Shown here: positions 44,432-52,148 of the stretch, piece by piece
Numbering within the stretch: position 1 is the stretch's first letter
Layout: each line of letters opens with the position of its first letter
Source of the DNA: Polynucleobacter sp. CS-Odin-A6
GTDB taxonomy: Bacteria > Pseudomonadota > Gammaproteobacteria > Burkholderiales > Burkholderiaceae
Assembly (NCBI RefSeq): GCF_018882095.1
Contig: NZ_JACVPD010000002.1
Span: 124,001 to 188,000, forward strand
DNA length: 64,000 nucleotides
Reading direction: 5' to 3'
Position numbers and translations under genes: made by a program
Notes under the pieces: generated by a model
Database searches by the model: none
The model's input: the letters and a program-made list of their open reading frames with translations, nothing else
What the model was told of the DNA's origin: nothing

Positions 44432-45247
44432 CTATAAGTTGTTGTCTACTGTATCAATAAAGTCGCGGATAGTCCGATTAAATGCCTCAGGTTGTTCAAT
44501 ATTTGATAAATGCGCGGCATCTTCCAGTATGACCAGCTTTGATCCATCAATCATGCGATTGAGCACAATAGCCTGGTCCACTGTGCAGGCAGGATCTTGG
44601 CGACCCGTCAAGATGAGTGTAGGCGCTTTAATCTTGAGCAGCATGGTGGTTTGGGCCATATCCCTCACTGCGCTAGCGCAACCCAAGTAACCATCCACTC
44701 CCGTCTTTAAAATCATCTCACGTACCTTGGCAATATCCTTAGGGGCGCGGGCAATAAAAGGGGCTGTAAACCAGCGTTTGATCGTGCCATCCACTAAGCC
44801 TGCAATTCCTTCCTTACGGGCAATCTCAAAACGCTCTTCCCACAAGCTGCGCGGGGGCATTTCACTAGCGGTGTCACATAGAGACAGGGAGTAAATACGC
44901 TCTGGATAGCGAGCACCTAACTGTTGCCCAATCATGCCGCCCATCGATAAACCGATGAAGTGGACTTGATCGATCTTGAGCGCATCGAGCAAAGCAACGG
45001 CATCATCCGCTAATTGAGCAATGCTATATGGCGCTGGAGTAGTTTCGGAGTCTCCATGTCCACGCTTGTCAAAACGAAGGACACGATAACGGTCAGTTAA
45101 TGCAGGTACATTCCAATCCCACATACTGCAGTCGGACATCAAGCTATTAGCCATCAGTACCACATGCCCATCACTGGGCCCATCAAATCGATACGCAATG
45201 TCTATGCCATTGACCTTAACGATCTGTTTTTCTAATGCTTGACTCAT
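44432..45247 (-). CDS. Alpha/beta hydrolase, 3-oxoadipate enol-lactonase-like
   Basis: 271 residues. The nucleophile elbow is GLSMGGMIGQ (Ser near residue 100). The acid Asp in LTGRQDPACTVD and the catalytic His in AHLSNIEQPEAF complete the triad, together with the oxyanion region VVLMANSLMSD. Best resembles PcaD of the beta-ketoadipate pathway, but no other pca genes are present, so another ester or lactone may be the substrate. Confidence 0.82.
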   Translation of the reverse strand: MSQALEKQIVKVNGIDIAYRFDGPSDGHVVLMANSLMSDCSMWDWNVPALTDRYRVLRFDKRGHGDSETTPAPYSIAQLADDAVALLDALKIDQVHFIGLSMGGMIGQQLGARYPERIYSLSLCDTASEMPPRSLWEERFEIARKEGIAGLVDGTIKRWFTAPFIARAPKDIAKVREMILKTGVDGYLGCASAVRDMAQTTMLLKIKAPTLILTGRQDPACTVDQAIVLNRMIDGSKLVILEDAAHLSNIEQPEAFNRTIRDFIDTVDNNL

Positions 45248-45360
45248 TTATTTCAACTTTCTAGCGAATACTTCATTATTTTATTTTCCATCTTGATCAT
45301 GGCGATCTGAAGGAGAGCATGGTAGATTATCTAACGAAACTATAAAAATACTTTGGAGAC

Positions 45361-46371
45361 ATGATGCGAAAGATATTGCAATCCCCTCACTTGAACAAAA
45401 GCCATCTCATAATGAGCGCTTTCTTCGGTTTTGCCCTGGCTTTAGGTCTAATCTCTCATCCTGCCAGCGCGCAAAACTATCCGAATCGGACCGTCAAGAT
45501 GATCGTACCTTTGACCACCGGATCTGGCGCTGACATTGCCGGCCGCATTGTTGCCAAAAGCCTTTCTGAAACTTGGAAACAATCCGTCATTATTGAAAAT
45601 CGTCCTGGGGCTGGAGGCCTGATTGGTACTGGCGCAGTTGTCAGCTCTGAGCCTGATGGTTACACCCTCTTGGTGCAATCCGCTTCTTACGCTGCTAATC
45701 CAGCAATCTATAAAAAATTGCCTTATGACCCACTCAAAAGTTTGGTGGATGTAGATATCCTAGGTCAAACTCCTTACGTTTTAATTACTGCTTCAGACAG
45801 CCCCTATCAATCTATTCGCGATTTAGTGATTGCAGCTAAGTCCAAACCAGGTGAAGTAACTTTCGCATCTGCTGGCGTTGGTAGCTCTACTCATCTTGCC
45901 GCTGAATACTTTAATCAAATGATGGGCATTAAACTGATTCATGTGCCCTACAAAGGATCCCCGGAAGCCATTCAAGACACGATGGCTGGTCGCACTGCCT
46001 TTTACATGGCGCCACTCGATACCGCAATTGGACAATTAAAGGGAGGCAAAGTGCGTGCGCTGGGCGTGACTAGTAAGGCACGCAATGCTGCAGTGCCTGA
46101 CATCCCTAGCATTGCAGAGTTAGGCTATCCGACGTTTGAGATTGGCCTGTGGTTTGGTGTTTGGGCTCCTGCAGGGACACCCGCAGCGATTGTGAAAAAG
46201 ATCAATCAAGATATCAATCTAGCGATGCAAAATCCCGAGGTGAAAACGGCCTATGAAAGTAAGGGGATTAAAGCGACTCCAATGAGCCCAACGGAGTTCA
46301 GTAAATTTGTCCGTGAAGAAATGGCGAAGTATCAAAAGATTGCTAGAGACGCCAACATTGAACCGCAGTAA
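45361..46371 (+). CDS. Bug/TctC-family tripartite tricarboxylate transporter binding protein
   Basis: 336 residues. A signal peptide (FFGFALALGLISHPASA) is followed by the Bug pattern YPNRTVKMIVPLTTGSGAD, IIENRPGAGGLIG, GSSTHLAAEYFNQM, HVPYKGSPEAIQDTMAG and FGVWAPAGTP. Binds a carboxylated aromatic or organic acid in the periplasm. No TctA/TctB permease lies beside it (common for orphan Bug proteins). It precedes a LigI-like lactonase, so an aromatic dicarboxylate or lactone is a plausible ligand. Confidence 0.92.
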   Translation: MMRKILQSPHLNKSHLIMSAFFGFALALGLISHPASAQNYPNRTVKMIVPLTTGSGADIAGRIVAKSLSETWKQSVIIENRPGAGGLIGTGAVVSSEPDGYTLLVQSASYAANPAIYKKLPYDPLKSLVDVDILGQTPYVLITASDSPYQSIRDLVIAAKSKPGEVTFASAGVGSSTHLAAEYFNQMMGIKLIHVPYKGSPEAIQDTMAGRTAFYMAPLDTAIGQLKGGKVRALGVTSKARNAAVPDIPSIAELGYPTFEIGLWFGVWAPAGTPAAIVKKINQDINLAMQNPEVKTAYESKGIKATPMSPTEFSKFVREEMAKYQKIARDANIEPQ

Positions 46372-46399
46372 CTAACTACAGCAACCGAATTCCTTCAAC

Positions 46400-47305
46400 T
46401 TGAACTCTAATTCAGCGCCCCTCTGCCAAGCCCCAGATCCAGAAATTCGATCGCCACAGATTGTCTTTCCGGCGGGGACGGTAGATTGTCATGCGCACGT
46501 CTGCGGTCCAGCAGTAAAGTTTCCTTATGCAGAGGAGCGTATTTACACACCACCAGATGCCACACTCACCCAGTATGAATCTTTATTAAATAGTTTAGGC
46601 ATTGATCGGGCTGTCTTGGTGCAGCCAAGTGTCTATGGCACTGACAATCGAGCCATGCTTGCAGCGCTATCTACTTACCCGAACAAGTTTCGTGGGGTTG
46701 CCGTCATCGATGCCGCTATTTCAGATCAAGAGCTCGAGGTTCTTCATCAGGCTGGTGTTCGGGGCATTCGCTGTAATGTGGTGGATGTTGCTGACAAATC
46801 TTCCGGCTTACCTATAGAGCAATTAACTGCAATCGCCCAGCGCATTAAACCCTTTGGTTGGCACTTGGAGCTACTAGCCCACGTGAATGAATATCCCGAT
46901 CTTGCAAAAATCTTTGCTGATTTTCCAGTGGACTTAGTATTTGGGCATTTTGGTTACTGCCATGCAAAGTATGGCGTGCAGAACAATGGTTTTCAGGGTT
47001 TGCTAGAGCTACTCCGAAATCAGCAAGCCTGGGTCAAAATGACAGGTCCTTATCGCATTTGTGATGGGGGCTTTCCCTATGAAGATATGCGACCGTTCAA
47101 TGATGAAGTAATTAAAGCCAACAGTAGCCGATTAATCTGGGGGAGCGATTGGCCCCATGTGATGGTCAAAAAACAGATGCCACATGATGCTGATCTCTGC
47201 GATCTATTCGGAGATTGGGCTAGTGATCCAAGTCTGAGAAAGGCAATTCTCATAGATAATCCCTGTATGCTGTATGACTTCCCCGTCATCAACAATAATC
47301 AATAG
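46400..47305 (+). CDS. Amidohydrolase, 2-pyrone-4,6-dicarboxylate lactonase-like
   Basis: 301 residues read from TTG 46400, which has no clear SD. Amidohydrolase TIM barrel of the LigI class: VDCHAHVCGP metal/active-site motif near residue 27, LLAHVNEYPDL near 155, VFGHFGYCHAKYG and the catalytic Asp in LIWGSDWPHVM near 245. LigI hydrolyses the 2-pyrone lactone in lignin-derived aromatic breakdown. Follows the Bug protein by 28 bases, so the pair may be an uptake and hydrolysis unit. Confidence 0.85.
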   Translation: MNSNSAPLCQAPDPEIRSPQIVFPAGTVDCHAHVCGPAVKFPYAEERIYTPPDATLTQYESLLNSLGIDRAVLVQPSVYGTDNRAMLAALSTYPNKFRGVAVIDAAISDQELEVLHQAGVRGIRCNVVDVADKSSGLPIEQLTAIAQRIKPFGWHLELLAHVNEYPDLAKIFADFPVDLVFGHFGYCHAKYGVQNNGFQGLLELLRNQQAWVKMTGPYRICDGGFPYEDMRPFNDEVIKANSSRLIWGSDWPHVMVKKQMPHDADLCDLFGDWASDPSLRKAILIDNPCMLYDFPVINNNQ

Positions 47306-47332
47306 TCATTTGCAAGAAAGCAAACACATCTA

Positions 47333-47560
47333 ATGGACACCACACTTACCGTCATTCTAGGCATTGTTGCGATGTTGCTTCCCCTATTAGTGGGTCGACT
47401 GGTGTGGAAACGTTTCGATCAATACTTTGGTCGTAACGATCCTGTCTATATGGATAGCCTGGAATACTTTCTCAAGAAACTGGGCTTCACCATCTTGGTT
47501 GCTTTTATTGTTTTGTGGATTGGTATCAGCCTCGTATTTAGTGGCAGTCCTAATTACTAA
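47333..47560 (+). CDS. Small membrane protein (75 aa)
   Basis: 75 residues with two helices (about 5-24, VILGIVAMLLPLLVGRLVW, and 50-68, LGFTILVAFIVLWIGISLV) and a charged middle (KRFDQYFGRNDPVYMDS). It lies 27 bases after the lactonase gene and 18 bases before another membrane ORF. No family recognised. Confidence 0.6.
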   Translation: MDTTLTVILGIVAMLLPLLVGRLVWKRFDQYFGRNDPVYMDSLEYFLKKLGFTILVAFIVLWIGISLVFSGSPNY

Positions 47561-47578
47561 GTTATCAGTAACGTCAAC

Positions 47579-47950
47579 ATGAACGATCAACTCAAAACAA
47601 TTTTCAATAAATCAAAACTTAATTTTGCAGTCCTTGCCAGTATTTTAATGATTGCCATCTTGGGAAAAGTCACCAATCCAGAACTCACTAATAGTATTTT
47701 TCTGTTAGCAGATCAACTCGTTTCAGATCTCATTTTGTTGTTCGTCGCCATTACACTCGGCGCCTTTATTCCGAACTTCAAACTCGTAGTATTAGGAGCC
47801 ATCGCAGCATTTATTGCTGCTGCCATCGCAATACAAGCAGGCATCTTTACCTATCTCACGATGGAATACCTATTTGCAGTTCTAATTGTGGTGCTCGGGT
47901 TTGCCTCGATAGCTAATCTGTATCGGCATTACAGGGAATTTCAGTTTTAG
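47579..47950 (+). CDS. Hypothetical membrane protein (123 aa)
   Basis: 123 residues with four hydrophobic segments (FAVLASILMIAILG, LILLFVAITLGAFI, LGAIAAFIAAAIAIQAG, YLFAVLIVVLGFASIA). Its neighbour is the 75-residue membrane ORF; the two may form one small complex. No family recognised. Confidence 0.6.
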   Translation: MNDQLKTIFNKSKLNFAVLASILMIAILGKVTNPELTNSIFLLADQLVSDLILLFVAITLGAFIPNFKLVVLGAIAAFIAAAIAIQAGIFTYLTMEYLFAVLIVVLGFASIANLYRHYREFQF

Positions 47951-47991
47951 GCTTTTTAAGTCTATCTATTAAGGCTAGTATTAATCAAACC

Positions 47992-48369
47992 TTAACTTAG
48001 CGACCTCAACCAAGCAGCCAATTCAACCTCAGTCTTCTGATCTGTAGCAACTTCAATAATCCAGTCACCCAATGCGTATCCAGAAAACTGGATCGAAATA
48101 TGATTACTCTTAAGTATCAGAAATAAGGCGGTAGCTGCAGTTCTTTTGTTGGCATCATTAAAACAATGCCCCTTCGCTAAAAAGGTTGCATAGCATGCAG
48201 CTAAGTCGCAGGCATCAGATATAAATCCATATTGCAAGCGATTATGAACTCTAGCTAAAACTGCGTCTAGAGATTTATCCTTTGCTAAACCCTGTAACTC
48301 ATTAGCGCCGATGACAGCGTCGTGGATTGCGATGATCTGCGATGTATTAAGATCGTTGAACTGAGTCAT
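47992..48369 (-). CDS. doc: Doc/Fic-family toxin
   Basis: 125 residues. The Fic-fold active site GHCFNDANKRTAATALF near residue 70 carries His, Asp/Asn-K-R as in Doc (H-x-F-x-D-A-N-K-R). Doc phosphorylates EF-Tu and halts translation. The C-terminal half is helical. The antitoxin gene is upstream and ends four bases before this start. Confidence 0.93.
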   Translation of the reverse strand: MTQFNDLNTSQIIAIHDAVIGANELQGLAKDKSLDAVLARVHNRLQYGFISDACDLAACYATFLAKGHCFNDANKRTAATALFLILKSNHISIQFSGYALGDWIIEVATDQKTEVELAAWLRSLS

Positions 48370-48373
48370 GCTT

Positions 48374-48625
48374 TTACTTATCCTTCAGGTACTCCAATAC
48401 ATGACTAATTTCATGTAAATCGTCTCTCAAAAAAGTGCCGACCTGTTCATCGCTAATCGGCTTAATCTCAATATTGGAGACAGCGCTTTTGGGCACAAAA
48501 TATCCTATCGCCTCGTTGCGATTGAGGATCGCGACAGGATTATTTCCTGCCTTCGCGATTACCTTGTTGGGCTCCCGCAACTCAGTCAGAGATGCTGTCA
48601 AAGAGGTAAGTAGGATTTCCATCAT
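48374..48625 (-). CDS. phd: Phd/YefM-family antitoxin
   Basis: 83 residues. The Phd pattern TSLTASLTELREPNKVI, NPVAILNRNEAIGYFVP is intact, with a charged C-terminal toxin-binding tail (LRDDLHEISHVLEYLKD). Neutralises Doc. Four bases before doc; an AT-rich palindrome lies 11 bases upstream. Confidence 0.9.
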   Translation of the reverse strand: MMEILLTSLTASLTELREPNKVIAKAGNNPVAILNRNEAIGYFVPKSAVSNIEIKPISDEQVGTFLRDDLHEISHVLEYLKDK

Positions 48626-48635
48626 TCCTCCATAT

Positions 48636-48663
48636 TTAAATATATATCTAAGTATATATTTAA
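48636..48663. promoter_or_regulatory. Operator palindrome of the phd-doc module
   Basis: TTAAATATATA (48636-48646) and TATATATTTAA (48653-48663) are perfect inverted arms around TCTAAG, just upstream of the phd start. AT-rich as in known Phd sites. Confidence 0.6.
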
Positions 48664-48849
48664 GTTGATGTTAAGGCAAATTTAATCGGAATTTGCTGAT
48701 TCAACCTTTAAATTTGGGGTTTATTACCCCTTGCCCTCCCTTAAAACAAAAGGGGGCAAATGCATTCTTTCTGCTTACCCAGAAAAATCCCTTACTTTTT
48801 TATTCATCGCCTAATGCAAGGCATTTTTGCTCCCGAGATGAGTGAAAGC

Positions 48850-50127
48850 TTACTTCTCGAGCGCGCCATAAATTAATGCGTTGAGCTTCTCACGATGCAC
48901 TTTCCGGATCTCTCCAGGAGCAACACCCATCATGACCACCACCATCTGCTCTTTAGGATCAACAAAAAAGATGGTGCCGTAAGCGCCATTCCAGGAGTAG
49001 TCCCCGACATTGCCATTATTAGCAGATAGGCCGCGTTCGGTTCTCACAGCAACCCCTAAGCCAAAGCCATAACCCACACGGGCAGGCTCAGTGCCACTCA
49101 CATTATTTTTAATATCTTTGTTTAAGTGATTGGCCGTCATAAATGCCACAGTTTGCGGACCTAAGACACGCTTGCCATCTATGCTTCCGCCATTCAGTAA
49201 CATTTGTCCAAAGCGTAAATAATCACCCGCAGTAGAGTAAGCACATGAACCGCCGCAATCAAACTTCACTTGTTGAGTAAGAATATCTATCTTTTGTGGT
49301 TTACCTGTTAGAGGATCAAGCGCTAATGGCTGCGCCAAACGAGGACGGTCTTTTTCAGCAAGCTGAAAGGTTGTACTAGGCATTCCTACTTTGCTCCACA
49401 CACGCTCTTGAAGAACCCCTCCTAGAGGCTTACCTGAAATTTTCTCCTCAATGATGCCAAGCACATCCAGTCCAAAACCATAATCCCAGGCAGTACCTGG
49501 CTCATAAAGCAAAGGAGCAGCGGCCAACTGATTAATGAACTCTTCAGAAGATAAATTGATAGCCGCTGGAGCTGAGCCAGCAGGATAAAACTTATGAATT
49601 GGTGTAGCTCCACGCCCACCATAAGTTAAGCCATTGGTGTGCCGCATCAAATCTTGAATGGTGATGGGATTTTTTGCTGGAGTGGTAGTGAGTTTGCCAT
49701 CGGCATCTACTTGTCCTACTTTCATATTCTTAAACTGGGGGAGCCAGTCTGCAATAGGTGCATTGAGAGGTAACTTCCCTTCTTCATAGAATGTAAGTGC
49801 GCCTACTGTTGCCATGACCTTGGTCATAGATGCCAAGTTAAAGATGGCATCGGTCGTCATCGGCTTTTGAGCCTCTTTATCGAGATAACCATAGGGCTTA
49901 AAGACACTTAATTTGCCATTTTTAGAGATTGCCAAAATAGCACCCGGCATTTGATTGGTAGCGATTTGATCTGCAAAGAACGCATCAATGCGTTTGAGGC
50001 CCTCTTGGGTGAACCCCTGCCCAGGAGCGCCTGATAGAGGTAGCGGAGTTTTGCTGGTCTGCGCGCTAACGAATGAGGGGATAGCCAACGTTCCAATGAC
50101 GGCACTAGCTATGAGTAATTTTTTCAA
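48850..50127 (-). CDS. Secreted serine hydrolase, beta-lactamase/EstB family
   Basis: 425 residues with a signal peptide (MKKLLIASAVIGTLAIPSF, cleavage near FVSA-Q). The class C-like S-x-x-K motif is SMTK (S100, K103). The expected Y-x-N appears as WDYGFGLDVLG with Gly at the Asn position, and WNGAYGTIFFVDP replaces KTG. Such proteins are mostly esterases or D-aminopeptidases rather than beta-lactamases. Periplasmic. It sits between two toxin-antitoxin modules. Confidence 0.85.
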   Translation of the reverse strand: MKKLLIASAVIGTLAIPSFVSAQTSKTPLPLSGAPGQGFTQEGLKRIDAFFADQIATNQMPGAILAISKNGKLSVFKPYGYLDKEAQKPMTTDAIFNLASMTKVMATVGALTFYEEGKLPLNAPIADWLPQFKNMKVGQVDADGKLTTTPAKNPITIQDLMRHTNGLTYGGRGATPIHKFYPAGSAPAAINLSSEEFINQLAAAPLLYEPGTAWDYGFGLDVLGIIEEKISGKPLGGVLQERVWSKVGMPSTTFQLAEKDRPRLAQPLALDPLTGKPQKIDILTQQVKFDCGGSCAYSTAGDYLRFGQMLLNGGSIDGKRVLGPQTVAFMTANHLNKDIKNNVSGTEPARVGYGFGLGVAVRTERGLSANNGNVGDYSWNGAYGTIFFVDPKEQMVVVMMGVAPGEIRKVHREKLNALIYGALEK

Positions 50128-50190
50128 TTTATCTCCAATCTATTTTTTATGAATGCTGGTGCCAATATACCCGTGTTCAAAGACTGTCTT

Positions 50191-50910
50191 CTAGAGACCC
50201 CACTCCGCCGCAGAAAAGCAATATGCTTTCCCCTGACTTTTTAATGTGACACTAGTTTGGCCAACAGACAGAAACCAAACCTGCTCATCCACTTTTGGCT
50301 TGATGCCTACAAAAACATCGGGAACTAGAATGGCAACACACCAAGCCGGAATTTCATCTCGAACAGATTCGTAAATAATCGCCTGTACATTCTCTTTTCT
50401 TGCCAAACGGGCAATTTCTTGAGTTTGAATGTATTGACTAGCATCCCGCCAGAGTTGGGCATCCTTTTTAAAAGGTGGCCGCCTCAGATCGACTGCCTGA
50501 CATGATGGCTCACAGGAAAAAACAGTATGTGCCACTGGTCCGAGAGATTTTAAGTCTGGGGCATCTTTTAAAAAACGCCAGCGCCAATATCCCAATTCCG
50601 CACCTGCTGTTCGAAGAGACTGTGCACCATAAAACACTCCCGGATCAATTTCAGAGCGAAATCTTGAGCCACCTCTTTTAGGGTGATATCGAAAAGGGGT
50701 TGCGAGCAAATAATCTAGTTGTGATGTACCAGCCCTCATGATTGGCTTGCTACCTTCAAGCAGCATTTCTAATGCATCCTGCTCATATATATCGTCGACT
50801 AGTTTCATGGTTGAAGCGATGTGCTGAGACTCAACCATTCGCCAAACACTTTTTCGCCAATGAAATGCTTCAGACGACACCGCGTGAGGAGTCCAAGTAT
50901 TGAACGACAC
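50191..50910 (-). CDS. RES-domain toxin (NAD+-consuming)
   Basis: 239 residues. RES domain spans about residues 22-205: VWRMVESQHIASTMKLVDD, GGSRFRSEIDPGVFYGAQSL with the conserved Arg, Tyr and the following Glu (AGAELGYWRWRF). Members phosphorolyse or hydrolyse NAD+. Start ATG 50910 overlaps the antitoxin end by 41 bases, so expression is coupled. Confidence 0.85.
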   Translation of the reverse strand: MSFNTWTPHAVSSEAFHWRKSVWRMVESQHIASTMKLVDDIYEQDALEMLLEGSKPIMRAGTSQLDYLLATPFRYHPKRGGSRFRSEIDPGVFYGAQSLRTAGAELGYWRWRFLKDAPDLKSLGPVAHTVFSCEPSCQAVDLRRPPFKKDAQLWRDASQYIQTQEIARLARKENVQAIIYESVRDEIPAWCVAILVPDVFVGIKPKVDEQVWFLSVGQTSVTLKSQGKAYCFSAAEWGL

Positions 50911-51247
50911 GTACCAATCCCTCCGTTGTCTGTATTAATGTAATAGGCTTTGAATGCAGCCCCAGATTTTCATTCGTGAGCCATTGATAGGCAATTTGGT
51001 CATCACTCACAATCGAATCAAGCGATCGATATAAGCGAACAAATAAGAGCGAAAAATCCCACTCCTTTGACCCTTCCTTCAGCTCGTAACTGCCTTGGTA
51101 AAGGCGGGTAATAGTCGGGGCACTGAGACCAAGAACCTTGGATAACAATGCATGAGAAATCTGCAATCGGTCAGCAGCCCGAATCACCGCCTTACCCAAC
51201 ACGCTCGCTGGGCTTGTAACCGACTTGATTTGATTGGCGGCTATCAT
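50870..51247 (-). CDS. Xre/ParS-MbcA-type antitoxin of the RES toxin
   Basis: 125 residues from ATG 51247 (MIAANQIKSV). HTH at about residues 30-52 (ISHALLSKVLGLSAPTITRL), then the C-terminal DUF2384 region (LHSKPITLIQTTEGLVRVVQYLD) that inserts into the toxin active site. The longer reading to 51289 runs through the palindrome 51262-51279, so ATG 51247 is preferred. Antitoxin first, toxin second. Confidence 0.85.
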   Translation of the reverse strand: MIAANQIKSVTSPASVLGKAVIRAADRLQISHALLSKVLGLSAPTITRLYQGSYELKEGSKEWDFSLLFVRLYRSLDSIVSDDQIAYQWLTNENLGLHSKPITLIQTTEGLVRVVQYLDSSRGVV

Positions 51248-51261
51248 GATTTGAAACTGAT

Positions 51262-51279
51262 ATATTTCATAGGAAATAT
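51262..51279. promoter_or_regulatory. Operator palindrome of the Xre-RES module
   Basis: ATATTTC (51262-51268) and GAAATAT (51273-51279) form a perfect inverted repeat around ATAG, 15 bases upstream of the chosen antitoxin start. Confidence 0.5.
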
Positions 51280-51397
51280 TATTGTACATAAATTTCTAAA
51301 TAAACCTAGCAGGAATAAAGGTCTTTAGCCTCTTTCACTAGGGAATTCCAGCTTCTTACCCCTTATATCTTTTTGGTTATATGAGATCGATATTTAA

Positions 51398-51706
51398 TTA
51401 GGCCGCTATCTGGAAAACGCGGATCCTAGATTCCATCTGACTTTGAAGGTCTCGCTTTGCCACCCTCATATCGTATTCAGACTGCAAGTTGAGCCAAAAT
51501 CTAGGCTCCATTGAAAAAAACAGTCCAAGTCGTAATGCAGTATCCGCAGTGATAGGACGATTACCGTGAACGATATCGCTAATGCGACTCGGCGAGACAT
51601 CAATATCTGCTGAGAGCTGTCGTGCAGTAATCCCCATAGGCTTCATAAAGTCCTCCAGAAGGATTTCTCCTGGGTGAATTTCATCAAGTAATTTTGTCAT
51701 CATCAT
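51398..51706 (-). CDS. higA: HigA-type antitoxin (HTH XRE)
   Basis: 102 residues. HIPGEILLEDFM-type opening (EIHPGEILLEDFMKPMGI), then HTH TARQLSADIDVSPSRISDIVHG and LRLGLFFSMEPRFWLNLQ, the HigA/VapI family pattern. Binds HigB. It follows higB by three bases (toxin-first order). Confidence 0.92.
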   Translation of the reverse strand: MMMTKLLDEIHPGEILLEDFMKPMGITARQLSADIDVSPSRISDIVHGNRPITADTALRLGLFFSMEPRFWLNLQSEYDMRVAKRDLQSQMESRIRVFQIAA

Positions 51707-51709
51707 CTC

Positions 51710-51988
51710 TTAGTGGTAATCCACAATCTCTACTGCGTAAACACCATCCACCTTCCATACAAAACAGATTCGCCACTGACCATTAATGCGAATACTATGT
51801 TGCCCAGCCCTATCTCCAAGCAAAGCCTCAAGCAAATTACCAGGTGGTGTACGCAAATCTAGCAAACTAACTGCTGCATGCAACTGCAGCAACTTACGCC
51901 TTGCAACCCTTTCAATACTCTTGAATTTTCGAGAGGGTTTGCTGTTAAAAAGTGCTTCAGCCTCTTTACATAAGAATGAATGGATCAT
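51710..51988 (-). CDS. higB: HigB/RelE-family toxin
   Basis: 92 residues with the HigB pattern: FLCKEAEALFNSKPSRKF, VARRKLLQLHAAVSLLDL, RTPPGNLLEAL and HSIRINGQWRICFVW ending in VEIVDYH with the catalytic terminal basic residue. Ribosome-dependent mRNA interferase. First in the higBA operon. Confidence 0.92.
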   Translation of the reverse strand: MIHSFLCKEAEALFNSKPSRKFKSIERVARRKLLQLHAAVSLLDLRTPPGNLLEALLGDRAGQHSIRINGQWRICFVWKVDGVYAVEIVDYH

Positions 51989-51998
51989 GCATTATTAT

Positions 51999-52015
51999 AT
52001 TCTACATCACAGAAT
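51999..52015. promoter_or_regulatory. Short palindrome upstream of higB
   Basis: ATTCT (51999-52003) and AGAAT (52011-52015) form an inverted repeat with a seven-base spacer, 11 bases upstream of higB. Weak but consistent with the HigA operators seen elsewhere. Confidence 0.35.
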
Positions 52016-52070
52016 CTGTTTAGCGGAATATTTATCACTTTAATCCTATTTGCCAAAATTTCTGACCCAT

Positions 52071-52094
52071 CTATATATTTTTATTCATATATAG
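52071..52094. promoter_or_regulatory. AT-rich inverted repeat upstream of cysI
   Basis: CTATATAT (52071-52078) and ATATATAG (52087-52094) are perfect arms around TTTTATTC, about 55 bases before the cysI start. A regulator such as a CysB-type LysR protein could bind, but the fit to any published site was not checked. Confidence 0.35.
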
Positions 52095-52148
52095 AAACAA
52101 TATTTAATTATTTGTGGAAATATCACTAGCCCTAGACAATCTAGGGCT

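Noticed and set aside
48716..48760. Terminator downstream of the serine hydrolase
   Set aside because: GGGGT/ACCCC and TTGCCC/GGGCAA can pair but no T-run follows on the minus strand.
48850..50127. True beta-lactamase
   Set aside because: The S-x-x-K is present but the Y-x-N and KTG motifs are altered, so an esterase or peptidase role is more likely.
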